From Beroe ovata (taxonomy: Eukaryota > Ctenophora > Nuda > Beroida > Beroidae), in assembly GCA_946803715.1 (NCBI GenBank), contig CAMPET010000155.1, positions 18,650 through 39,029 on the forward strand: a stretch of 20,380 nt of DNA, written 5' to 3'. Below, one piece after another: positions 18,601-20,380 of this stretch (the first letter of the stretch is position 1; each line of letters begins with the position of its first letter). The notes under the pieces are model-generated. The model did not search any database, was not told the origin of the DNA, and saw nothing but the letters and a program-made list of their open reading frames with translations. A program made the translations under genes and the position numbers.

Positions 18601-20146
18601 ATACCAAACCTCACCAAGATTATTCGACAACGCCGTTAGATTGAGTGTGGAACGATTTAAAGCATGCTTAAAATCGAAAACTCTGACGAGATGCTGTCAT
18701 GAGAGTACTGAAGGGCGGAGATCCGCAACGACAAGTACAACGTTACGTCTGGGGATATATGTGTGTTTCATTCCTCTATGGAGAGATCAGTTCGGCAATA
18801 ATCTCAAGGTCGTCACGATGGAAGAGTACAGTTCAGACCCTTTATCGACAATGGTTGATTTATTCAACTTCATGGAAATCCCTCTACAGGGGGAGAGCTT
18901 GATTTCCTATCAGAACAAGATCAATGGGATGAAATTAAAGAATACAAGAAAATCGGACGATTTAAGTAAAGGGGATATGCTGAATTCTACGAGAGAGCTC
19001 CTGGATGATTTTTACAGAGAGTACAATGAAGCATTCTCGATGGCGATGGATGAACCAAGGCTAGCGTACTCATGACTATGATTACATGTGACTCATCCCT
19101 CTGACGCACTGTTTGGGGAAATTAGCATTTGCCTCAATAATGGTAGAACAGTTGCAACCTAAAATATTACCTCTCCTATTATGCATTCAGTTGGTAAAAC
19201 TCGACAGCCAAGTTCATAGTAGGAGTCTTTCAGCACACGAATTTGTCACGTGGTAGAAATGAAAAATAACAATCTTTCGTACATTCATGTCCAGCTCCCA
19301 CAATCCAATCAAGGATCCTGATTATGTATACCATGGTTATTGGTAAACATTCCATGATCTTAATCCAAAGTCTTATCTATAGAGGTGTATGGGTATACTG
19401 CAAACATAGCAAAATACTGGGTATCGATTTTCTAATCCAAGGATCGGCATAAGAGAGGGAAGAATCTAAACTGTGAATCATCAGCGGTTACCCTACAGAT
19501 GTAAGGCCCTCTCCTGTCAACTGCGATGTGGATCTCAGTATCAGCAGGTGGCAAGAACATAGCGTTTCGACCGGAAAGATAGAAAATATCACGTACTGAA
19601 ACTAGGGAGGTTATTCTGAATTCGAATGTGTCATCATGTCTCTTTATTTTTCCACTCATTCGAGATTTATACTGAATTTATATTCTGTCATCGTCAACTA
19701 TTTTATCGTTGTTAACTTGTCCACAGCGATTTATAGGCGTTTTATTTCTAAAAACAATAGTAGTTCAAGATTCACTAGAACAAATAAATGAAAGTTAATC
19801 GGCTCCCCTGATGAACTTTATGGTACATCAAAATTTAAGGAGGTTTTGGCAGTTCATTGCATTTCATTAGTTTCATCATTAAATCTGTTTTCACAATAAC
19901 ATTAGCATAAAATCTCACTTTTATCACAATACCCAATCAGTCATCACCCATAGGAAGGTAATAGCTCTTCTCCCTTATAATTCCCTCAACTGCAATTTCA
20001 GGCACAACTACCTACACACAATCACTGGACCGCCCCTTTACGAACTCTGCTATAACATCAACGTCACGGTCGAGCTAGGACCGCTCGACTTTGTCACCCA
20101 CCAGGCCCGATTCGCGCTCTCCCAAGACAGAATACTGAGTGAGGAG
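1818..20146 (+). CDS. PLXN: Plexin (semaphorin receptor), spliced, partial at both ends
   Basis: Plexins are single-pass cell-surface receptors that bind semaphorins and signal through a cytoplasmic GAP domain acting on Rap/Ras-type GTPases. I modelled the visible exons as 1818-1920, 2413-2517, 2617-2733, 3410-3453, 3561-3598, 3809-3993, 6801-6967, 7426-7564, 8026-8162, 8381-8547, 9048-9394, 9676-9821, 10194-10333, 10442-10615, 10824-10970, 11299-11444, 12173-12286, 12431-12624 and 20002-20146. A second copy of exons 4-6 lies at 4456-5039. All junctions have GT..AG and keep phase, giving about 918 residues: PSI, TIG, PSI, four TIGs, transmembrane helix, juxtamembrane helix and N-terminal half of the GAP. 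Matching this order to vertebrate plexins makes these PSI2-TIG2-PSI3-TIG3-TIG4-TIG5-TIG6. Sema, PSI1 and TIG1 must be upstream; the RhoGTPase-binding domain and second GAP half must be downstream. Two unrelated genes are nested in its introns. The family call is very safe; the subtype cannot be told. Confidence 0.95.
2413..2517 (+). CDS. PLXN: Plexin exon: start of TIG2-like domain
   Basis: The acceptor is TTCATTTCAG and the donor GTTAGT; the exon is 35 codons, phase 0 at both ends. It starts DSGSCPRI, closing the preceding PSI, and continues with strands of a degenerate TIG fold (VTIKQVIVDVVNLPAYQ). The VxNLP signature aligns with the RNLPQ region of vertebrate plexin TIG2. Confidence 0.85.
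2617..2733 (+). CDS. PLXN: Plexin exon: middle of TIG2-like domain
   Basis: The acceptor is TGATATTTCAG and the donor GTAAGC; 39 codons, phase 0 at both ends. It encodes NVYQCRI, equivalent to the YECLF strand of vertebrate plexin TIG2, and ends with CNNVE, equivalent to the CQNSS segment. The two cysteines are spaced as in plexins. The intron upstream is only 99 bp. Confidence 0.85.
2734..3409. other. Plexin intron, mostly minisatellite
   Basis: The first 280 bases hold no convincing exon. An open stretch around 2870-2945 is bounded by possible splice sites but has no family similarity and is not needed to keep phase. The rest is the 58-bp repeat. Confidence 0.6.
3013..3340 (+). repeat. 58-bp minisatellite with an internal inverted repeat
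   Basis: CGCTGACACC recurs at 3071, 3129, 3187, 3245 and 3303, a fixed 58-bp period, with a degraded copy before. Several units contain TGACGAAT..ATTCGTCA, an 8-bp inverted repeat around an 8-base loop. Two and a half more units follow the N at 4241-4385 (period start at 4293 and 4351). Confidence 0.95.
3410..3453 (+). CDS. PLXN: Plexin short exon: end of TIG2, copy 1
   Basis: This is a 44-nt exon with donor GTGAGT. It reads YHVNESDVIISIIY, the last TIG strands (vertebrate plexins have a similar DLPVNLSVVW segment). The phase demanded by the previous exon requires the acceptor CCAGAG ending at 3409. The stronger-looking CCAG ending at 3407 would put a TGA stop four codons in. The exon ends in phase 2 and matches the next exon. 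Confidence 0.75.
3561..3598 (+). CDS. PLXN: Plexin micro-exon linking TIG2 to PSI3, copy 1
   Basis: A 38-nt micro-exon lies between CCGCCTCAG and GTAAGT, with a CTAAT branch-point-like motif 20 bases upstream. It enters in phase 2 and leaves in phase 1, bridging two exons that could not otherwise be joined in frame. The join encodes RAVTPVVNVVSGPL before PVYSC. The phase fit on both sides is the main evidence. Confidence 0.8.
3809..3993 (+). CDS. PLXN: Plexin exon: PSI domain (PSI3 equivalent), copy 1
   Basis: The acceptor is TCCTTCCAG and the donor GTGAGT; 185 nt, entering in phase 1 and leaving in phase 0. It encodes PVYSCG..DCVQCV..YGCRFC..SCAYS..C..QC, a complete PSI cysteine pattern that aligns with the last PSI of vertebrate plexins (CGLC..FECGWC..C). 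An identical protein is encoded at 4855-5039 in the duplicated block. Confidence 0.9.
4148..4239 (-). pseudogene. Repeated 3' fragment of the GPCR gene
   Basis: These 92 bases repeat the last codons and stop of the GPCR (same C-terminus NGGEPYNPANP as at 5194-5285). The coding frame is lost at the undetermined base 4240. It is part of the duplicated block and probably an assembly overlap rather than a true gene fragment. Confidence 0.8.
4240..4240. other. Undetermined base at a probable contig join
   Basis: A single N lies exactly at the junction of the two direct copies. Sequence to its left ends in GAGAGAC, which in the second copy (5279-5285) continues into GPCR coding sequence. Sequence to its right starts inside the 58-bp minisatellite. 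This is what two overlapping contigs joined end to end would look like. Confidence 0.9.
4456..4499 (+). CDS. PLXN: Plexin short exon: end of TIG2, copy 2
   Basis: Same exon as 3410-3453 with one silent change (GAC to GAT). Acceptor CCAGAG and donor GTGAGT are kept. It is probably the same genomic exon represented twice in the assembly. Confidence 0.7.
4607..4644 (+). CDS. PLXN: Plexin micro-exon, copy 2
   Basis: Same micro-exon as 3561-3598, with GTT to GTG (Val kept). Splice sites CCTCAG and GTAAGT are unchanged. Confidence 0.72.
4855..5039 (+). CDS. PLXN: Plexin exon: PSI domain (PSI3 equivalent), copy 2
   Basis: Encodes the same 61 complete codons as 3809-3993. It ends in phase 0 and so could splice to the TIG exon at 6801. 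If the duplication were real, the phase 0 end of copy 1 and the phase 0 start of 4456 would allow an in-frame protein with the PSI3 block repeated. Confidence 0.8.
5194..6319 (-). CDS. Class A (rhodopsin-like) G-protein-coupled receptor, two exons
   Basis: Exon 1 is 6164-6319 and exon 2 is 5194-6066 on the minus strand, with a 97-bp intron (donor GTAAGT, acceptor CCCACAG, phase 0). The protein is 342 residues with seven hydrophobic segments. Family marks: GN in TM1 (32-33), LNLATAD in TM2 (57-63, with the sodium-site Asp63), TW and Cys91 before TM3 pairing with Cys177 in loop 2, and NPIIY in TM7 (288-292) followed by helix 8 NKNFRRF. The DRY motif is NRL (115-117) and the TM6 CWxP motif is STLP, so activation switches are atypical. 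The ligand cannot be predicted. The gene lies entirely inside a plexin intron in opposite orientation. The ATG at 6319 gives a short extracellular N-terminus of about 14 residues, normal for the class. Confidence 0.9.
6320..6800. other. GPCR upstream region and plexin intron
   Basis: On the minus strand this is the GPCR 5' side. Its first 90 bases (about 6335-6415) are a degenerate GTGAGTGA/GATAGTGA repeat. I see no exon, and no clear promoter element. Confidence 0.6.
6801..6967 (+). CDS. PLXN: Plexin exon: first half of TIG3
   Basis: The acceptor is CTCCACTCAG and the donor GTACGT; enters phase 0, leaves phase 2. It starts IIPSWGPGEGGIAVTISG, the canonical TIG opening (P..GP..GGT.VTI.G), and is the clearest TIG in the gene. 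The GPCR lies in the intron before it. Confidence 0.92.
6968..7425. other. Plexin intron with two small repeat structures
   Basis: It contains an 18-bp direct repeat (GCATATTGTCAAACTCAA at 7001-7018 and 7019-7036) and, at its 3' end, a nested inverted repeat. No exon seen. Confidence 0.7.
7340..7404. repeat. Nested inverted repeat next to a splice acceptor
   Basis: Outer arms are GAAATAGTGAGGA (7340-7352) and its exact complement at 7392-7404. Inner arms are GAGTGGTGAGGA (7356-7367) and its complement (7369-7380) with a one-base centre. The structure ends 21 bases before the TIG3 acceptor, so in RNA it would fold over the branch-point region. Confidence 0.9.
7426..7564 (+). CDS. PLXN: Plexin exon: second half of TIG3
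   Basis: The acceptor is CATCTATTCCAG and the donor GTGAGT; enters phase 2, leaves phase 0. The joined codon gives TLECRVPNF, the C.(T/V)P strand of TIG domains, and later IRLDYGNSG and a final TFTIA strand. A long nested inverted repeat lies directly upstream (7340-7404). Confidence 0.88.
7565..8025. other. Plexin intron, nothing recognised
   Basis: No coding similarity, simple repeat or RNA gene seen. Confidence 0.6.
8026..8162 (+). CDS. PLXN: Plexin exon: first half of TIG4
   Basis: The acceptor is CTAATTTCAG and the donor GTACGT; enters phase 0, leaves phase 2. It encodes VFPTSGPVSGGTLVTVTG, matching the start of vertebrate plexin TIG4 (VSPSRGPLSGGT), and ends MINNQDCTDVR. Confidence 0.92.
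8381..8547 (+). CDS. PLXN: Plexin exon: end of TIG4 and start of TIG5
   Basis: The acceptor is GCCTGCACAG and the donor GTGAGT; enters phase 2, leaves phase 1. It encodes TFRTPEGS, VEVRVGN and FSYESDPIVTGVKPNCTLAVG. The last part aligns with the vertebrate plexin TIG4/TIG5 boundary ([22 protein letters not shown]). Confidence 0.92.
8548..9047. other. Plexin intron with short CACTAAGA repeats
   Basis: AT-rich. Around 8940-9000 ACTCACTAAGA recurs and is partly complementary to a following AGTGAGTTTC, forming a short stem. No exon seen. Confidence 0.6.
9048..9394 (+). CDS. PLXN: Plexin exon: bulk of TIG5 with an acidic/Thr-rich insert
   Basis: The acceptor is CATTTACAG and the donor GTGAGT; enters phase 1, leaves phase 0. 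It begins GGMNVTVSGRNFNLIQNPLL, the diagnostic plexin TIG5 segment, and ends YSYGFKMDN, equivalent to LGFVMDN in vertebrate plexins. In between lies an insert of about 45 residues with runs of Glu, Thr and Arg (EEEEEGG, TTTTT, VVREEE) where vertebrate plexins have a shorter loop. Confidence 0.92.
9676..9821 (+). CDS. PLXN: Plexin exon: start of TIG6
   Basis: The acceptor is ACGCACAG; the donor is the weaker GTACAT. Enters phase 0, leaves phase 2. It starts VESLCTNLKTMEV directly after KMDN, giving the family sequence MDNV(R/E)SL, then an NPSVISI strand equivalent to DPVLEPLS. Confidence 0.88.
9822..10193. other. Plexin intron, nothing recognised
   Basis: An open frame runs through part of this stretch into the next exon, but the part before 10194 has no TIG similarity and the CCCAG acceptor there fits the phase. 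Confidence 0.6.
10194..10333 (+). CDS. PLXN: Plexin exon: middle of TIG6
   Basis: The acceptor is TTTCCCAG and the donor GTAGCC; enters phase 2, leaves phase 1. It encodes VEVIVGKMPC and later GRFVCVVPTVEQ, equivalent to the VLIGSTPC and QLLCEAP strands of the membrane-proximal TIG of plexins. Confidence 0.88.
10442..10615 (+). CDS. PLXN: Plexin exon: end of TIG6 up to the membrane
   Basis: The acceptor is CTAAATTTAG and the donor GTATAT; enters and leaves in phase 1. It encodes KYRVRLQISNYRKEIGWVVF, equivalent to the final strands before the membrane, and ends FVYIGAG at the outer edge of the transmembrane helix. A possible 5' start is fixed by phase, since the pyrimidine tract is poor. Confidence 0.82.
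10626..10765. repeat. GT-rich tract in plexin intron
   Basis: Irregular TGTG/TGTC-rich sequence filling most of the 208-bp intron before the transmembrane exon. Apparent Cys-Val-rich or Thr-His-rich reading frames come from the repeat. Confidence 0.9.
10824..10970 (+). CDS. PLXN: Plexin exon: transmembrane helix and juxtamembrane coil
   Basis: The acceptor is TTACACCCAG; enters phase 1. It encodes a helix ALLFLVLIIIISLAV followed by a basic stop-transfer stretch (KNWKDKRH) and a charged helix (MEKKHQKEIDKVEASYAKAARQ) where plexins have their juxtamembrane coiled coil. The donor GTTTTT is weak, and reading through it gives GF then a TAG stop. The phase and homology of the next exon show that splicing does occur here. 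Confidence 0.88.
10971..11298. other. Plexin intron with GA tract
   Basis: It includes a GAGAGA run at about 11022-11047. The first codons after the weak donor reach a stop (TAG at 10976-10978). No exon seen. Confidence 0.7.
11299..11444 (+). CDS. PLXN: Plexin exon: N-terminal segment of the cytoplasmic GAP domain
   Basis: The acceptor is ATCTGTCAG and the donor GTAAAC; enters phase 1, leaves phase 0. It encodes EFTELTLMTDHTAKI and then IPYRIFSDYLVHIMFP, aligning with the plexin signature FxELQTD...IPFLDYRTYAMRVLFP. This is the first part of the intracellular domain common to all plexins. Confidence 0.93.
11459..11830. repeat. Long GT-rich tract in plexin intron
   Basis: About 370 bp of (TG)n with TC, TA and CG interruptions, starting 14 bases after the donor of the first cytoplasmic exon. 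Alternating purine-pyrimidine sequence of this length can form Z-DNA. Frames on both strands are repeat artefacts. Confidence 0.95.
11831..12172. other. Plexin intron, nothing recognised
   Basis: AT-rich. It includes the frame leading into the exon at 12173, but coding similarity starts only after the CTGCAG acceptor. Confidence 0.6.
12173..12286 (+). CDS. PLXN: Plexin exon: GAP domain, helices after the N-terminal segment
   Basis: The acceptor is AAATCCTGCAG and the donor GTTAAT; 38 codons, phase 0 both ends. It encodes LQEFFKFLRNDQFVVKFIDV and IEKQREFQ, equivalent to [26 protein letters not shown] of vertebrate plexins. Confidence 0.93.
12431..12624 (+). CDS. PLXN: Plexin exon: RasGAP-like core with arginine finger
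   Basis: The acceptor is TATTCTGTTCAG and the donor GTGAGT; enters phase 0, leaves phase 2. It encodes CEVASYLTIAL and then KLLLRATKSVAEKLLTNW, which aligns almost residue for residue with LLLRRTESVAEKMLTNW of vertebrate plexins. The first arginine of the usual pair, the one that lines up with the p120 RasGAP finger (LFRATTLAS), is kept. The second is Ala. Confidence 0.95.
12651..12684. repeat. (TG)n microsatellite
   Basis: An uninterrupted TG run 26 bases after the donor. Confidence 0.95.
12741..12830 (+). repeat. tRNA-Ser-like sequence, probably a SINE head or tRNA pseudogene
   Basis: GAGGTGGCC.CGTGGTT.AGGCGTTGGACT followed by TAATC matches the D arm, A box and anticodon arm of a eukaryotic tRNA-Ser (with GTT where GCT would be). 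The T arm is degenerate (GGTTCAATGAC instead of a B box), and the 3' acceptor strand does not pair with GGCGAG. It cannot be a working tRNA. The pyrimidine-rich sequence after it would fit a SINE body. Confidence 0.65.
13503..13546. repeat. Perfect 16-bp inverted repeat
   Basis: GTCGCGAATACCCAAC (13503-13518) and its exact complement (13531-13546) are separated by 12 bases. A third related copy, GGTCGCGAATAACCAAC, follows near 13568. GGGTACGGAATACCC just upstream is related. Confidence 0.9.
14346..14474. repeat. GC-rich imperfect palindrome of about 130 bp
   Basis: CTGGCAAGC (14352-14360) near the left end and GCTTGCCAG (14465-14473) near the right end are exact complements flanked by further GC-rich pairing. 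GGGGGCT GGCA AGCCCCC forms a local hairpin at the left end and GGGCCCGAAGGGCC another inside. It stands out as a GC island in an AT-rich intron and is probably a dispersed repeat or structured element. Confidence 0.6.
14694..14727. repeat. (CATA)n then (GA)n tract
   Basis: Short simple repeats at the start of unit A. Confidence 0.9.
14872..14890. promoter_or_regulatory. Two TGACGTCA (CRE-type) octamers
   Basis: TGACGTCA at 14872-14879 and 14883-14890, the palindromic CREB/ATF consensus. Further copies lie at 15247-15254, inside the 18-bp palindrome AATTATGACGTCATAATT, and at 16233-16240 in unit B. Whether they bind anything is unknown. Confidence 0.4.
15780..16051. repeat. Long foldback 1 (123-bp arms)
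   Basis: The left arm 15780-15902 and right arm 15929-16051 are complementary except for three mismatches, around a 26-base loop. An RNA copy would be a hairpin of about 120 pairs. It closes repeat unit A. Confidence 0.95.
16052..17130 (+). repeat. Repeat unit B, body
   Basis: A diverged second copy of unit A, in direct orientation at about 1.35 kb spacing, with the same order of landmarks and the same kind of foldback at its 3' end. Internal CCTAATTA..AAGG..CTCG blocks recur at about 16752 and 16885 here and at about 15415 and 15565 in unit A, so the body itself contains a sub-repeat of roughly 140-150 bp. Confidence 0.8.
17133..17394. repeat. Long foldback 2 (118-bp perfect arms)
   Basis: Arms 17133-17250 and 17277-17394 are exact reverse complements around a 26-base loop, which has its own TAGAAA..TTTCTA pairing. 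The two strands therefore encode the same reading frame from opposite directions. It closes repeat unit B. Confidence 0.97.
17529..17753 (+). repeat. 45-bp minisatellite, five copies
   Basis: CATTTGACATCAA.ATTCT and the rest of the unit recur at 17529, 17574, 17619, 17664 and 17709. The three inner copies are nearly identical and the outer two diverge. Because 45 is a multiple of three, open frames run through on both strands (a 15-residue repeat on each). It ends seven bases before the ATG of the proposed first sulfotransferase exon. Confidence 0.95.
17760..19075 (+). CDS. CHST15-like: CHST15-like carbohydrate sulfotransferase (type II Golgi membrane protein)
   Basis: Enzymes of this family transfer sulfate from PAPS to sugars; CHST15 adds 6-sulfate to 4-sulfated GalNAc in chondroitin sulfate, making CS-E. 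My model joins 17760-17801 (MAKQSRLAVLPLNW) to 17906-19075 across a 104-bp phase 0 intron (GTATGT...CTTTGCAG), giving 403 residues. Visible parts: an uncleaved signal-anchor helix (FYLILLILLVVSAL, about 22-35), N-glycosylation sites, the 5'-phosphosulfate loop IGGFPKCGTS (112-121) and a KEYHWW motif where CHST15 has KEPHWW. The 3'-phosphate loop MVRNPTERLWSDFLFF has Arg219 and Ser227, and LRLGIY and DDFYREYN lie near the end. An intact alternative starts at the ATG at 17804 without splicing (423 residues). It sits in a plexin intron, same strand. The exact sugar substrate is an inference. Confidence 0.88.
17802..17905 (+). other. Probable 104-bp intron at the sulfotransferase N-terminus
   Basis: A GTATGT donor follows codon 14 (Trp) and a polypyrimidine tract plus TTTGCAG acceptor precedes Val-Pro-Leu, both in phase 0. 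The donor contains the ATG at 17804, so an unspliced transcript could start there and read into the same frame after the acceptor. The retained segment encodes 34 residues with no family similarity that I can see. Confidence 0.6.
19432..19659 (-). CDS. Small open frame, unknown, weak
   Basis: This is an uninterrupted 75-codon frame from ATG to stop on the minus strand, inside the last plexin intron and downstream of the sulfotransferase. The composition is balanced (charged and hydrophobic residues mixed, DTEIHIAVDRRGPYICRV in the middle) and not low-complexity, which is why I list it. I see no domain, signal peptide, splice site or poly(A) signal, and chance open frames of this size are common. 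Confidence 0.2.
   Translation of the reverse strand: MSGKIKRHDDTFEFRITSLVSVRDIFYLSGRNAMFLPPADTEIHIAVDRRGPYICRVTADDSQFRFFPLLCRSLD
19783..19788 (+). terminator. AATAAA, possible poly(A) signal
   Basis: The first canonical AATAAA that I see after the sulfotransferase stop lies here, about 0.7 kb downstream. That would imply a long 3' UTR; variant signals nearer the stop are possible. Confidence 0.3.
20002..20146 (+). CDS. PLXN: Plexin exon: GAP domain after the 7.4 kb intron
   Basis: The acceptor is TGCAATTTCAG and the donor GTTGGT; enters phase 2, leaves phase 0. Joined to the exon ending at 12624 it reads L-HNYLHTITGPPLYEL, then GPLDFVTHQARFALSQDRIL. This matches YKFLKECAGEPLF and [20 protein letters not shown] of vertebrate plexins. 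It proves that the gene continues across the intron holding the sulfotransferase. Confidence 0.95.
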
Positions 20147-20380
20147 GTTGGTTTTGTGGAACAGCTCAGTTGAGCATGGGCTAACTGTAGATTATGTGGT
20201 TGTTCAGTATCCATGTATCATACTATTATAGTACGGCACATGGCATGTCCCCATGTAGTCTACTATATAACCTTGTCACACATTCCCCATGCAGTCTACT
20301 ATGTAACCTTGTCACACATCCCCATGCAGTCTACTATGTAACCTTGTCACACATTCCCATGCAGTCTACTATGTAACCTT
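20147..20380. repeat. Plexin intron with a 35-36 bp minisatellite
   Basis: CCCCATGCAGTCTACTATGT and the rest of the unit start at 20249, 20285, 20320 and 20355 and run to the window edge. Confidence 0.93.

Larger units (their letters stand above)
12625..20001. other. 7.4 kb plexin intron splitting the GAP domain
   Basis: The phase 2 donor at 12625 and phase 2 acceptor ending at 20001 delimit it, and homology on both sides joins without missing residues. It holds a TG tract, a tRNA-derived element, a palindromic island, two 1.35 kb repeat units, a 45-bp minisatellite, the sulfotransferase gene and about 0.9 kb of unremarkable 3' sequence (19076-20001). Confidence 0.85.

Noticed and set aside
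18699-18902. Second frame inside the sulfotransferase, suspected frameshift
   Set aside because: The main frame keeps family motifs before (RNPTERL) and after (LRLGIY, EEYSSDP) this part, so the gene is intact and the overlap is a shadow.

Overview
The window is animal (metazoan) nuclear DNA. It holds spliced genes with consensus GT..AG introns, abundant dinucleotide and minisatellite repeats, and three recognisable gene families: a plexin (semaphorin receptor), a rhodopsin-class GPCR and a Golgi carbohydrate sulfotransferase. The protein sequences are clearly homologous to vertebrate families but rather divergent, which fits a marine invertebrate or an early-branching animal. I cannot name the species from the sequence.

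The backbone is one plexin gene on the + strand, present from about 1818 to 20146 and running off the window at both ends. I could join its exons in phase from a PSI domain through four TIG/IPT domains, the transmembrane helix and the first half of the split RasGAP domain. The signal peptide, sema domain, first PSI and first TIG must lie upstream, and the RhoGTPase-binding domain plus the C-terminal half of the GAP must lie downstream. The modelled exons encode about 918 residues, counting a duplicated exon trio once.

Two other genes sit inside plexin introns. A two-exon class A GPCR of 342 residues lies antisense in the intron between the second PSI exon and the next TIG exon (5194-6319). 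A CHST15-like sulfotransferase lies in the same orientation in the 7.4 kb intron that splits the RasGAP domain (17760-19075); its short first exon is separated by a 104-bp intron. The same large intron carries a degenerate tRNA-Ser-derived element, a GC-rich imperfect palindrome, and a tandem pair of about 1.35 kb repeat units. Each unit ends in a very long foldback with 118-123 bp arms that are nearly or fully complementary.

Three PSI-region exons occur twice as a roughly 1.04 kb direct duplication (3197-4239 and 4241-5285). A single undetermined base (4240) sits exactly at the junction, so this is most likely two overlapping contigs or haplotypes joined end to end rather than a real exon duplication. 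Much of the rest is intron: GT-rich tracts, a 58-bp minisatellite with an internal inverted repeat, a 45-bp minisatellite directly upstream of the sulfotransferase, and a 35-36 bp minisatellite at the right edge. The first 1.8 kb contains no coding exon that I could support.
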